Shown here in pieces: positions 18,693-25,450 of a stretch of DNA of 35,867 nucleotides (its first letter is position 1; every line of letters begins with the position of its first letter). The notes beneath the pieces were generated by a model. That model saw only the letters and a list, made by a program, of their open reading frames with translations, searched no databases and was not told the DNA's origin. Location of the stretch: positions 1 to 35,867 of the forward strand of contig JAJNBM010000008.1 of assembly GCA_021156165.1 (NCBI GenBank), read 5' to 3'. This DNA comes from Gammaproteobacteria bacterium (GTDB lineage: Bacteria; Pseudomonadota; Gammaproteobacteria; UBA1113). The translations under genes were made by a program, and so were the position numbers.

Positions 18693-18823
18693 ACTATTCT
18701 ATCCAATTTATTACCGCAGGCGCACAAATTTGAGAATGATAAGATTAGCACAAATAAAAAAAATATAATAATGGTGCAAATAGAACAATAATTAATCAAT
18801 CTGTAGCTGCGTATCGCCAACGT

Positions 18824-18964
18824 TTGAAGTTGAGTGAGGAGAACAGCATTCTTGCTTACGGCGAGTTTTTTTCTCCTATCTTGAAATGGAATGAGCCTAT
18901 AGTGAAAGGGCGCTTGTTTTTGAAAGGGCTTTTAGTCATACTGCTGCTTATGGTTTTCAATTAA
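18824..18964 (+). CDS. Possible small membrane protein (46 residues) or gene remnant before psd
   Basis: An open frame ends 11 bases before the psd start and reads like protein: a polar N-terminal part (KLSEENSILAYGEFFSPIL) and a C-terminal hydrophobic helix (LFLKGLLVILLLMVF), as in a tail-anchored peptide. The frame stays open to at least 18791 (INQSVAAYRQR), but it has no ATG or GTG; TTG at 18824 or 18830, or ATT at 18791, are the only starts and none has a good ribosome site. A consensus TATAAT lies at 18764-18769. It may be a small protein cotranslated with psd, or the 3' remnant of a decayed gene. Confidence 0.35.
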   Translation: MKLSEENSILAYGEFFSPILKWNEPIVKGRLFLKGLLVILLLMVFN

Positions 18965-18975
18965 CGGTAGGAAAT

Positions 18976-19797
18976 ATGCAGTCTATTTTGCCACAACACA
19001 CCTTATCGCGTTTAGCGGGACGATTGGTTGAATGTAAACAACCCGCAGTTAAATTATCATTGATGAAATTATTTTTAAAATGTTATGACGTTAATTTGGC
19101 TGAAGCTGAATCAACTGATCTAAACAGTTACCCTAATTTTCAAAGTTTATTTACGCGACAACTACGTGCGGATGCTCGCCCTATTGCTAGGGGAGATAAA
19201 ATTTTAGTGAGTCCTGTAGACGGTTGTATCAGCGAGCTTGGGGCGATTAAAGGTCAACAAATTTTGCAGGTAAAAGGACGTTATTATGACGTGGCTGATT
19301 TATTGGCTTTGGACCCAAAGCAAGAAAATCCATTTGAGAACGGCCATTTTATGACTATTTATTTAGCGCCCAAAGATTATCATCGCGTGCATATGCCTTG
19401 CGATGGACTTTTGACTAAAGCCGTTTATGTGCCGGGACGTTTATTTTCTGTCAATGAAAAGAGTGTGTTGCGTATACCCCGATTATTTGCGCGCAATGAG
19501 CGCTTAATTTGTTATTTTGATTCCCCTAGAGGGCCTTTCGCTGTTATTTTTGTGGCTGCTCTATTGGTGGCTGGGATACATACCCAATTCGCTGGACGTA
19601 TTACGCCTCAGGCTGCCAAAGAGATTGTTAGCACGGATTACGCTTCGCTGCCTTTTGCTAAGGGTGCTGAGTTGGGTTATTTCTGTTACGGTTCAACGGT
19701 GATTTTATTATTTCCTAAACAAAGAGCCCAGTTTTTGCCACAATTAGCCGCGGGACAAAGTGTGCGTATGGGGGCATGCATAGGAGAGTTGGAGTAG
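18976..19797 (+). CDS. psd: Phosphatidylserine decarboxylase proenzyme
   Basis: Inner-membrane-associated pyruvoyl enzyme that converts phosphatidylserine to phosphatidylethanolamine. It is 273 residues. The self-cleavage site is CYGST, with Ser240 becoming the pyruvoyl group (E. coli has LGST). Other signatures: NFQSLFTRQLRADARP, SPVDGCISELG, YLAPKDYHRVHMP with the His of the catalytic set, and VPGRLFSVN. AGGA lies five bases before the ATG at 18976. The DUF1460 gene starts about 11 bases downstream, so the two are likely cotranscribed. Linked in theme to mlaA across the divergent spacer (phospholipid homeostasis). Confidence 0.95.
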   Translation: MQSILPQHTLSRLAGRLVECKQPAVKLSLMKLFLKCYDVNLAEAESTDLNSYPNFQSLFTRQLRADARPIARGDKILVSPVDGCISELGAIKGQQILQVKGRYYDVADLLALDPKQENPFENGHFMTIYLAPKDYHRVHMPCDGLLTKAVYVPGRLFSVNEKSVLRIPRLFARNERLICYFDSPRGPFAVIFVAALLVAGIHTQFAGRITPQAAKEIVSTDYASLPFAKGAELGYFCYGSTVILLFPKQRAQFLPQLAAGQSVRMGACIGELE

Positions 19798-19808
19798 GCT
19801 ATTTAAAC

Positions 19809-20753
19809 ATGCGGGTTATCCTTAAAACTATTGTTATTTTCACCATAATATTAATGCCTATAGCCGTATTTGCAGCTCTGCAAATGAATATTATTCCGCC
19901 TTATACGGTTGCTGTATATGATGCAACCATTCAAAAACTATATGCAAACCAGCCCAAAAACAAAAGACTTGAGTATTTTAGCGCCGCTTTTCTGGGAGAG
20001 CCTTATTTGAATGGGGCATTGGGTGAGGGAGTTGAGGGTGAATTTGATCAAAGCCCTTTATATCGGTCCGATGCATTTGATTGTATGACCTACGTCAGCA
20101 CAGTGCTGGCGTTACTCCATGCCCATAACGCACAAGAATTTAAGGAAATGATAAAAAAAATAAATTACCAAAGTGGCTTCGTTTCTTATCAAAATCGCAA
20201 TCATTTTACGAGTATTGATTGGAATCCCAATAATGAGAAGCAGGGGTTCATTAAAGATATTACGATGGGCCTTCATGATCAAAATAACCAATCCGTGGCG
20301 CAAATAAATAGCACTTATATTAATAAAAAAGCTTGGTATGCTCAAAAAACCTTAGCCAGTATTAAGCTCTTATCACCGATTACGCCGGAAAAACAGCAGC
20401 AATTACTGCTGCGATTGCAAGGATTAAGCAGAGAGATGTCTAATCAATACAGTCACTTGGCCTATGTGCCATTGACGGTTTTATTTAATAAACAAGGGCA
20501 GCCTAATGTATTTGTTTTTGATCAAATTCCTTCAGGCAGTATTATTGAGATCGTACGTTCTAATTGGAAAAAAGATGGTACAGATCTGGATGTATCACAT
20601 TTGGGTTTTGCTTTACGCACCAAAGATGGTTTAGTGTATCGAGAAGCGTCTTCAATCGAAAACAAAGTGATAGATATACCGCTTGCAGAGTATTTGCGGG
20701 GATACTTAAATACGCCAACAGTTGAAGGGATTAATATACAGTTGGTTTTGTAG
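19809..20753 (+). CDS. DUF1460 cysteine amidase-like protein (NlpC/P60-like fold), exported
   Basis: Matches DUF1460 proteins (PF07313), some of which are periplasmic N-acetylmuramoyl-L-alanine amidases or related cell-wall hydrolases. The catalytic Cys92 is in DAFDCMTYVSTVLAL and the His264 in DVSHLGFALR, the expected order for this papain-like family. The start at 19809 is preferred because it begins a clean signal peptide or anchor (MRVILKTIVIFTIILMPIAVFA); an upstream ATG at 19776 overlaps psd and adds a basic leader. The product is 314 residues. Its last 23 bases overlap the convergent HEPN gene. Precise substrate is unknown; amgK-murU in the same window makes wall turnover attractive, but that is inference. 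Confidence 0.75.
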   Translation: MRVILKTIVIFTIILMPIAVFAALQMNIIPPYTVAVYDATIQKLYANQPKNKRLEYFSAAFLGEPYLNGALGEGVEGEFDQSPLYRSDAFDCMTYVSTVLALLHAHNAQEFKEMIKKINYQSGFVSYQNRNHFTSIDWNPNNEKQGFIKDITMGLHDQNNQSVAQINSTYINKKAWYAQKTLASIKLLSPITPEKQQQLLLRLQGLSREMSNQYSHLAYVPLTVLFNKQGQPNVFVFDQIPSGSIIEIVRSNWKKDGTDLDVSHLGFALRTKDGLVYREASSIENKVIDIPLAEYLRGYLNTPTVEGINIQLVL

Positions 20754-21363
20754 AAAAACAATGGTGTCCTAATAGCAAAAAAATATCTTCCATACTATCA
20801 ATACGTATTAAAAAGTTGTCTATATTCTTTCCGAATAGAACCTGGTAATTTCTTGTTATGCTGATCGTAATATCAATCAAGTATCTAATTTCTTCGCTCT
20901 TCAACTCATAGGCCATTTGTGTTGAAGGATCGATTACTGTGTGGAACTTAGCATACTCTATAGAGTTATGAAAGTATTTTTTGTTGCGTAGTTTATTTAA
21001 AATCTCAACCATTTTATTATTAGTGCTCAAACTCAAACTGCTGAGGTCTGCTTTAATTAGACTTTTATAATGTGTGGGATCTGCTTTGAAAAAAATCTCT
21101 GGCTGTTTCTGTAGTTCTTTCAAAAAATTAATAATAGTTAAAGTATCTTTCCTTTTATCATAAAGCCGCATCAAGCATCCAGAAAATGAGTTTTTACAGC
21201 CTTTAAGCATATCTTGAACGAAAAATGTTTTTGGAGTATATTTCTCTTTGTTTGAATCAAGCAAATCGCAAAACCTAGTAAAATAGATGTAATAATTATA
21301 TGCGGCTGCAACATCGCCGAGCAGTACGGAATACATATTACCTATCATCCAATATATTTCCAA
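20731..21363 (-). CDS. HEPN-domain protein, AbiU2-like, third gene of the hicAB operon
   Basis: 210 residues, all-helical in appearance, ending with the pattern LNKLRNKKYFHNS: R126-x5-H132 is the HEPN R-x4-6-H ribonuclease motif, and the layout (GCKNSFSGCLMRLYD at 55-69, then LTIINFLKEL, then the RNK..H helix, then a long C-terminal helix with YLIDITISITRNYQ) resembles the AbiU2-type HEPN family by recall. HEPN proteins with this motif are often RNA-cleaving toxins. The start is TTG at 21363, or ATG at 21348, with no strong ribosome site. It lies 45 bases after hicB on the same strand and overlaps the convergent DUF1460 gene by 23 bases. AT-rich relative to neighbours. Function inferred, not shown. 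Confidence 0.6.
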   Translation of the reverse strand: MEIYWMIGNMYSVLLGDVAAAYNYYIYFTRFCDLLDSNKEKYTPKTFFVQDMLKGCKNSFSGCLMRLYDKRKDTLTIINFLKELQKQPEIFFKADPTHYKSLIKADLSSLSLSTNNKMVEILNKLRNKKYFHNSIEYAKFHTVIDPSTQMAYELKSEEIRYLIDITISITRNYQVLFGKNIDNFLIRIDSMEDIFLLLGHHCFSTKPTVY

Positions 21364-21408
21364 TATTCTTATTATGATTTCTAGTCAAAAAACTTCTATA
21401 GCCAATCA

Positions 21409-21753
21409 TTATGCTGCGGCGTGGCCATCCGCTTGTTTTAATACGTTGCATATGTACTTATTGATGCTCATTTTTTCTTTTAAAGCTAAAATAGCGACTT
21501 TCTCATGTAGTTCATGCCCTAAGCGAACATTTAGGGAGCCCTTGAATGGAGATTCTGGCTCCATTTTTTCTTGTTTACATAAATCTAGATAATCGTCCAC
21601 CGCTTCTTCAAACGCTTTTTTAATGCCCACGGCGTCTTTAGCTTCGTAAGAAACTAATGCTTTAATGAACTCTAATTTACCGTAAAAAATAGGCTCATCT
21701 ACATCATAATGAACTGAGCCATAATAGCCTTTGTACTTTAACATATCATTCAT
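21409..21753 (-). CDS. hicB: HicB-family antitoxin
   Basis: Antitoxin partner of HicA. The 114 residues have the HicB partial RNase H-like core (MLKYKGYYGSVHYDVDEPIFYGKLEFIKALVSYEA, then AFEEAVDDYLDLC) that blocks HicA, followed by a C-terminal ribbon-helix-helix DNA-binding segment (GSLNVRLGHELHEKVAILAL, about 72-91) for autorepression. GKLEFIKALVSYEA matches the common GKIxFIxDLVTYEG of this branch. Its ATG shares one base with the hicA stop (TAATG), giving coupled translation. A perfect inverted repeat over the -35 of the operon promoter is the probable operator. Confidence 0.88.
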   Translation of the reverse strand: MNDMLKYKGYYGSVHYDVDEPIFYGKLEFIKALVSYEAKDAVGIKKAFEEAVDDYLDLCKQEKMEPESPFKGSLNVRLGHELHEKVAILALKEKMSINKYICNVLKQADGHAAA

Positions 21754-22007
21754 TATAACAGCCCCCTATTTCTCAACGCCTCTAATATCTGCTTTAATTG
21801 ATAAGCCTTTAGTTCTGGTTTTGGATGCGGTTTGTGCAAACAAATGGGTTCAAGTTTTACATGTATAAACTTAACGCGTGAACCACTTGTTTTGCCCGCA
21901 GTTGTTTCCCTATAACCACAATCACTGAGTAACTTTTTTAATTCATCCCATGAAAAATCTTTAGGCATAGACAAAAATCGGGTTTGCAGTTTCTCAAGTT
22001 TTGTCAT
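21753..22007 (-). CDS. hicA: HicA-family mRNA interferase toxin
   Basis: Small double-stranded-RNA-binding-fold ribonuclease that cleaves mRNA when free of HicB. The 84 residues include SWDELKKLLSDCGY (helix 1), GKTSGSRVKFIH (strand region, with GSR where many HicA proteins have GSH) and CLHKPHPKPELKAYQLKQIL, whose His58/His61 motif LHKPHP and C-terminal helix are typical of the GSRV branch. Order toxin first, antitoxin second, as is usual for hicAB. A TATAAT -10 lies 14 bases upstream, so the leader would be only about eight bases. Confidence 0.87.
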   Translation of the reverse strand: MTKLEKLQTRFLSMPKDFSWDELKKLLSDCGYRETTAGKTSGSRVKFIHVKLEPICLHKPHPKPELKAYQLKQILEALRNRGLL

Positions 22008-22021
22008 TGCAATATCTCTTT

Positions 22022-22050
22022 ATTATAATTTAGTTTAGGGTATTTAGCAA
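22022..22050 (-). promoter_or_regulatory. Promoter of the hicA-hicB-HEPN operon
   Basis: Read on the minus strand: TTGCTA (22050-22045), 17-base spacer, TATAAT (22027-22022). The -10 is perfect and the -35 matches four of six. The predicted transcript would start about 8 bases before the hicA ATG. The -35 sits inside the inverted repeat at 22042-22069. Confidence 0.55.
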
Positions 22051-22069
22051 CTATTTTTAGTTGCTAAAT
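22042..22069. promoter_or_regulatory. Perfect 12-base inverted repeat, likely HicB operator
   Basis: ATTTAGCAACTA and TAGTTGCTAAAT are exact reverse complements, separated by TTTT. The left arm covers the -35 of the hicA promoter, the arrangement expected for autorepression by a ribbon-helix-helix antitoxin. It could alternatively act as a weak AT-rich hairpin terminator; the lack of a gene reading into it from the left on the plus strand makes that less likely. Confidence 0.5.
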
Positions 22070-22353
22070 GGGGGTTATTAAGGGCTGTGGCCGATAAACT
22101 CAATGGCTACAGGCCCTATTGCTTGTACCACCTGTTGGTTGTCGTCCATATAACTTATTTGCATATATATAACATTCTTTTGTTTATAAATCAATCTCGA
22201 TCAGTTTCTAGACAAATGGGGCTAAAATCAAAAGAAAGCCGCAATAAACCGTTCGCACTATTGCATTTAGGTGTAAGAACACCTAGAATGTGCAACCTTG
22301 GGCTGTTCTTTAAAGAGCAGCGAAACGATAATTTTTTAGGAGAGTAATCTTAC
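22070..22353. promoter_or_regulatory. rpsU upstream region with structured leader
   Basis: Spacer between hicA and rpsU. An imperfect dyad, AGGGCTGTGGCC with GGCTACAGGCCCT, lies at 22081-22117. Nearer the gene are two further hairpins: TAGGTGT-AAGA-ACACCTA (22268-22285) and GCTGTTCT-TTAA-AGAGCAGC (22302-22321), the second just before the ribosome site AGGAG at about 22338. AT-rich text around 22139-22169 (TTGTCG, TATATA) may contain the promoter. The hairpins beside the ribosome site suggest leader-mediated control of S21, which is inference. Confidence 0.4.
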
Positions 22354-22599
22354 ATGCCTAGTGTTATTGCTAAGCCACACGAGAATCCAGACGGTCTGTT
22401 AAGACGGTTTAAACGCGCTTGCGAAAAAGCCGGTATATTAACAGAGGTCAAGCGCCGTGCCCGCTACGAAAAGCCGACTAAAGTCCGTGCTCAGGAAAAG
22501 GCTGCTGCGGTTAAGCGCCACTTAAAGAAATTGGCTAAAGAAGCGCCAACTCCTTCGCGTGGTACTTTTGCAAAAAAGAAAAAAGTCATTAAGCGTTAA
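22354..22599 (+). CDS. rpsU: 30S ribosomal protein S21, C-terminally extended
   Basis: Small-subunit protein that helps initiation near the anti-Shine-Dalgarno end of 16S rRNA. The core reads [31 protein letters not shown], a standard S21 match. At 81 residues it is longer than the usual 70-71; the excess is a basic tail ([16 protein letters not shown]). ATG at 22354 follows AGGAG. First gene of the rpsU-yqeY-dnaG-rpoD cluster, three bases before yqeY. Confidence 0.95.
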   Translation: MPSVIAKPHENPDGLLRRFKRACEKAGILTEVKRRARYEKPTKVRAQEKAAAVKRHLKKLAKEAPTPSRGTFAKKKKVIKR

Positions 22600-22602
22600 A
22601 CT

Positions 22603-23046
22603 ATGTCATTGAAAACACGGCTGCAAGAAGACTTAAAGACGGCTATGCGTGCCCAAGATAAGGCCACAGTCGGTGCTATGCGTCTAATGATGTCCGCTAT
22701 TAAGCAAAAAGAAGTCGATGAGCGCATTGAATTAGATGATGAAGCCATTATTGTTTTGTTCGATAAATTGGTGAAGCAGCGCCGCGAGTCGATTGAGCAA
22801 TTTCAAACCGCGGGCCGTGAGGATTTGGCTGCAAAAGAAGCTTTCGAACTAGACTTATTGCGCCGTTATATGCCGGAGCCATTGTCTGCTGCTGAAATAG
22901 CACGAATGATAGATGAGCAAGTGGCGGCAGTAGGGGCCACATCCATGAAAGATATGGGTCTGGTGATGGCTGCGTTGAAGCCTTTGCTGCAAGGTCGTGC
23001 TGATATGTCTGCAGTGAGCCGATTGATTAAAGAAAAACTACAGTAA
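22603..23046 (+). CDS. yqeY: GatB/YqeY domain protein
   Basis: 147-residue helical protein of the GatB/YqeY family, related to the C-terminal tRNA-contacting tail of the GatB amidotransferase subunit. The role of the stand-alone form is not settled. Characteristic text: LQEDLKTAMRAQDKATVGAMRLMMSAIKQKEVDER near the start, then QFQTAGREDLAAKEAFELDLLRRYMPEPLS, and a C-terminal DMGLVMAALKPLLQGRADMSAVSRLIKEKL. Position between rpsU and dnaG is widely conserved in proteobacteria. It begins three bases after the rpsU stop. Confidence 0.93.
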   Translation: MSLKTRLQEDLKTAMRAQDKATVGAMRLMMSAIKQKEVDERIELDDEAIIVLFDKLVKQRRESIEQFQTAGREDLAAKEAFELDLLRRYMPEPLSAAEIARMIDEQVAAVGATSMKDMGLVMAALKPLLQGRADMSAVSRLIKEKLQ

Positions 23047-23076
23047 ACCGCTAGAATGTTGGTCAGAGGGTAGACC

Positions 23077-23121
23077 CCTGTGCCTGCCCAACTAGGGCAA
23101 CCACAGGGGGTTGCCCCTACG
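23077..23121. repeat. Dispersed palindromic repeat, copy 2 (GTAGGGGCAACC family)
   Basis: Reverse-complement copy of the element at 3735-3780, differing at only a few positions. It lies inside the yqeY-dnaG spacer, ending 22 bases before the dnaG ATG. GGGCAACC/GGTTGCCC again forms the stem. Being transcribed within an operon, it would form a hairpin upstream of the dnaG ribosome site and could lower primase expression relative to S21 (inference). Confidence 0.75.
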
Positions 23122-23143
23122 AAAAATACCGGAAGCTGACATT

Positions 23144-24889
23144 ATGTCCAATCGGATTGCAGAATCTTTTATCCAAGATTTAGTCTTACGGTCTGATATT
23201 GTGCAATTGATCGATGGCTACGTGCCGTTGAAAAAAGCAGGGCGTAATTTTGTTGCTTGTTGTCCTTTTCATACTGAAAAAACCCCTTCTTTTTCTGTTA
23301 ATAGCCAAAAACAGTTCTATCATTGCTTTGGTTGTGGTGCCAGTGGCAATGTCATTTCTTTTTTGATGGAATATGCCCATAAAAATTTTGTCGAAGCGGT
23401 AGAAATGTTGGCCGCGCGGTTGGGTTTGAGCATTCCTCAAGGGGAATACAATGCCAAACAAGCTAAACACACCTCTTTGTACGATGTTTTGCGTGCCGCC
23501 ATGGATTTTTTTAGGCACGAATTGGAACAAGATCCCAAAGCCCGGGACTATTTACAGCAGCGCGGAATTGATGCACAAACGGCACAACGCTTTGCACTCG
23601 GTGCGGCAGCCGATCAATGGGATCGCTTATACAATCATCTGATAAATAAAAAGTTCTCAGCGGAGTCCATTGCGGCGGTGGGCTTGAGCGTGCGCTCTGA
23701 ACGCAGTGGCCGTGAGTACGATCGTTTCCGTGGGCGTGTGATGTTTCCAATCCGCGATCGTCGCGGTCGTCCTTTAGGTTTTGGAGGGCGTAGTATGGAT
23801 GCGGATACGCAACCTAAGTATCTTAATTCCCCCGAAACCCCGGTATTCCACAAAGGGGATGAGTTGTATGGTTTATATGAAGCTGAGCAGGTCACGCGGA
23901 CCTTAGAACATTTAATTATTGTGGAAGGATACATGGATGTAATCGCTTTGTCTCAACATGGTATTGTTAATGTGGTAGCCACTCTAGGCACGGCGACTAC
24001 CCCCTCACATATGCAAAGAGTATTTCGTTTAACCAATCGTATTATTTTTTGCTTTGACGGCGATAGCGCGGGTCAAAAAGCAGCCTGGCGCGCATTAGAA
24101 GCAGCGCTACCGGTAGTCAGTGATGGTCGTGAGGCGCGGTTTATTTTCTTACCGCCAGATGAAGACCCCGACAGTTTAGTTCGTAAACAGGGCAAAGAAG
24201 CTTTTAATGCCTATTTAGATGGAGCAATGCCCCTATCGGACTTCTTTTACACTCAGTTGAGTCAAAATTTGAGCTTAGAGACGCCTGATGGCCGTGCTAG
24301 GCTGGCCAGTTTGGCTACTCCTTTGCTAGAAAAGATACCCCCCGGTGTTTTTCGTACCTTAATGTTAGATGAATTGGCTAAAAAAACACGTTTAAGTCTT
24401 AATTCAGTGCAGAAGATAGTGCCAGCGAATCCGGAGTTGCCTTTGCCTAATAGAGCAGGGGGAATGTCGTCCACTGCACGTAAAACACCCGTACGCTTGG
24501 GCCTTGCTTTGTTAATACAATATCCTCATTTAGTGCAATACGTTGAAAATAAAAACATTTTTAAAGAAGTAGTGGTAGCAGGTATAGACCTATTCGCCGC
24601 AGTAGTGGATTATTTACAAACACATGCTAAACAAACAACAGCTAGTTTGTTAGAACATTGGCGCGATCGTACAGAAGGCCGCTACTTAGAGCGCTTGGCC
24701 GCTGAAGAACTGATGACACCAGAATCAGGTGTGCAAGCCGAGTTCAAAGGTATCTTGTTGTATTTACAGAAGCTGGCAATAGAACAAAACGTGGAGATGC
24801 TGTGGCAGAAAGCAAGCAGCGTAGGCTTAAGTGACGACGAGAAGAACCAACTGCAATTATTAATCCAGCAGCAAAAAAATAATGAATAA
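23144..24889 (+). CDS. dnaG: DNA primase
   Basis: Makes RNA primers for replication. From ATG 23144 the protein has 581 residues, the same as E. coli. The N-terminal CHC2 zinc ribbon has C40, H43, C61 and C64 (CPFHTEKTPSF, FYHCFGCGASG). The Toprim core has IVEGYMDVIALSQHG and FCFDGDSAGQKAAWRA; PDEDPDSLVRKQG follows. The C-terminal about 150 residues are the helicase-interacting region. An upstream TTG at 23111 lies inside the palindromic repeat and was rejected; GGAAG nine bases before 23144 supports the chosen start. Confidence 0.96.
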   Translation: MSNRIAESFIQDLVLRSDIVQLIDGYVPLKKAGRNFVACCPFHTEKTPSFSVNSQKQFYHCFGCGASGNVISFLMEYAHKNFVEAVEMLAARLGLSIPQGEYNAKQAKHTSLYDVLRAAMDFFRHELEQDPKARDYLQQRGIDAQTAQRFALGAAADQWDRLYNHLINKKFSAESIAAVGLSVRSERSGREYDRFRGRVMFPIRDRRGRPLGFGGRSMDADTQPKYLNSPETPVFHKGDELYGLYEAEQVTRTLEHLIIVEGYMDVIALSQHGIVNVVATLGTATTPSHMQRVFRLTNRIIFCFDGDSAGQKAAWRALEAALPVVSDGREARFIFLPPDEDPDSLVRKQGKEAFNAYLDGAMPLSDFFYTQLSQNLSLETPDGRARLASLATPLLEKIPPGVFRTLMLDELAKKTRLSLNSVQKIVPANPELPLPNRAGGMSSTARKTPVRLGLALLIQYPHLVQYVENKNIFKEVVVAGIDLFAAVVDYLQTHAKQTTASLLEHWRDRTEGRYLERLAAEELMTPESGVQAEFKGILLYLQKLAIEQNVEMLWQKASSVGLSDDEKNQLQLLIQQQKNNE

Positions 24890-24970
24890 ATTTTTAAAGA
24901 CAAAGGTGAAGCAGATCAAGCAGTTACAAAATTCCATTTTTAAAAGCATACAAAAACCCCTTTATTTTCC

Positions 24971-24998
24971 TTGACAAAAGTTAAATATGTATTACATT
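24971..24998 (+). promoter_or_regulatory. Sigma-70 promoter in the dnaG-rpoD spacer
   Basis: Consensus -35 TTGACA (24971-24976), 16-base spacer, TACATT (24993-24998). It points toward rpoD, 450 bases away, so the transcript would include the direct-repeat region. Confidence 0.5.
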
Positions 24999-25099
24999 TT
25001 ATAAAGTTTACTACGCATGGATGATGTGGTGTTTGAGCTATACTGTTATTAGGCGGAACTCAAAACAAGTAGCAAAAAGTTCGTTAGTAACGAACGACA

Positions 25100-25125
25100 C
25101 TCATAGCAGTTGATTTTTAGGCGCG
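25100..25125 (+). repeat. 26-base direct repeat, left copy
   Basis: Begins CTCATAGCA and ends TTTTTAGGCGCG. It differs from the copy at 25317-25342 by one base (G versus A at the tenth position). Weaker similarity continues past the end (TAGCCCTCGAG versus TAGCTCTAGCG). Confidence 0.8.
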
Positions 25126-25316
25126 GCCTAGCCCTCGAGTACCAGGAGTGTAATACTCTACATGACTGGGGCGAAACGGGCGTAGGCAACAAAGCCTACC
25201 AATCAAATGCGAAGAGTGTGTCTGCTCCGATAATGGACTTCGGGGGAGTTATAAGGGGTTTACCCGTGACAGTGAATGTGCACGAGGTAAAGTACAGGCG
25301 TAAAGCCCAAACCATA

Positions 25317-25342
25317 CTCATAGCAATTGATTTTTAGGCGCG
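25317..25342 (+). repeat. 26-base direct repeat, right copy
   Basis: Second copy of the repeat at 25100-25125, same orientation, 217 bases away. Together they bracket a 191-base stretch, as after an insertion with long target duplication or an unequal recombination. Confidence 0.8.
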
Positions 25343-25356
25343 TTGTTTAGCTCTAG

Positions 25357-25391
25357 CGCAAAAATGGGATTTAAATATACTCACTTTTGCG
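25357..25391 (+). promoter_or_regulatory. Hairpin in the rpoD leader
   Basis: CGCAAAAATG pairs with CACTTTTGCG with one A-C mismatch, enclosing 15 bases that include TATACT (25376-25381), a possible -10. It lies 59 bases before the preferred rpoD start. It could be a leader hairpin or an operator-like dyad around a promoter. Confidence 0.35.
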
Positions 25392-25450
25392 GGGCTTAAG
25401 CAATAACCTAACTACAAACGTGTAGAGTATAAACCAACGTGGATAAACAT

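Larger units (their letters stand above)
24890..25450. other. dnaG-rpoD spacer with promoter, direct repeats and dyads (561 bases)
   Basis: Long for this junction. It contains a promoter (24971-24998), a dyad GTTCGTTA-G-TAACGAAC (25079-25095), two near-identical 26-base direct repeats (25100-25125 and 25317-25342), and between them a GC-richer stretch with small hairpins such as GTAGGC-AACAAA-GCCTAC (25182-25199) and GGGTTTACCC (about 25257-25266). Nearest rpoD is a stem at 25357-25391. The 75-codon frame at 25110-25337 spans the repeats and shows no family features. A structured RNA or a small inserted element is possible; I cannot name one. Confidence 0.5.

Noticed and set aside
22081-22135. 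tRNA-like text ending in ACCA
   Set aside because: It has a stem but no TTCRA arm, no anticodon loop of the right size and no cloverleaf; treated as a simple dyad.
22087-22347. 86-codon frame upstream of rpsU
   Set aside because: GTG start without a ribosome site; it runs through leader hairpins, has no recognisable protein features and ends at the rpsU Shine-Dalgarno.
23111-23143. Upstream TTG start of dnaG
   Set aside because: It lies in the palindromic repeat, adds residues not found in DnaG, and the ATG at 23144 restores the exact E. coli zinc-site numbering.
25110-25337. 75-codon frame in the dnaG-rpoD spacer
   Set aside because: It starts with TTG inside one direct repeat and ends inside the other, with no family-like text; more likely a by-product of the repeat-bounded insert.
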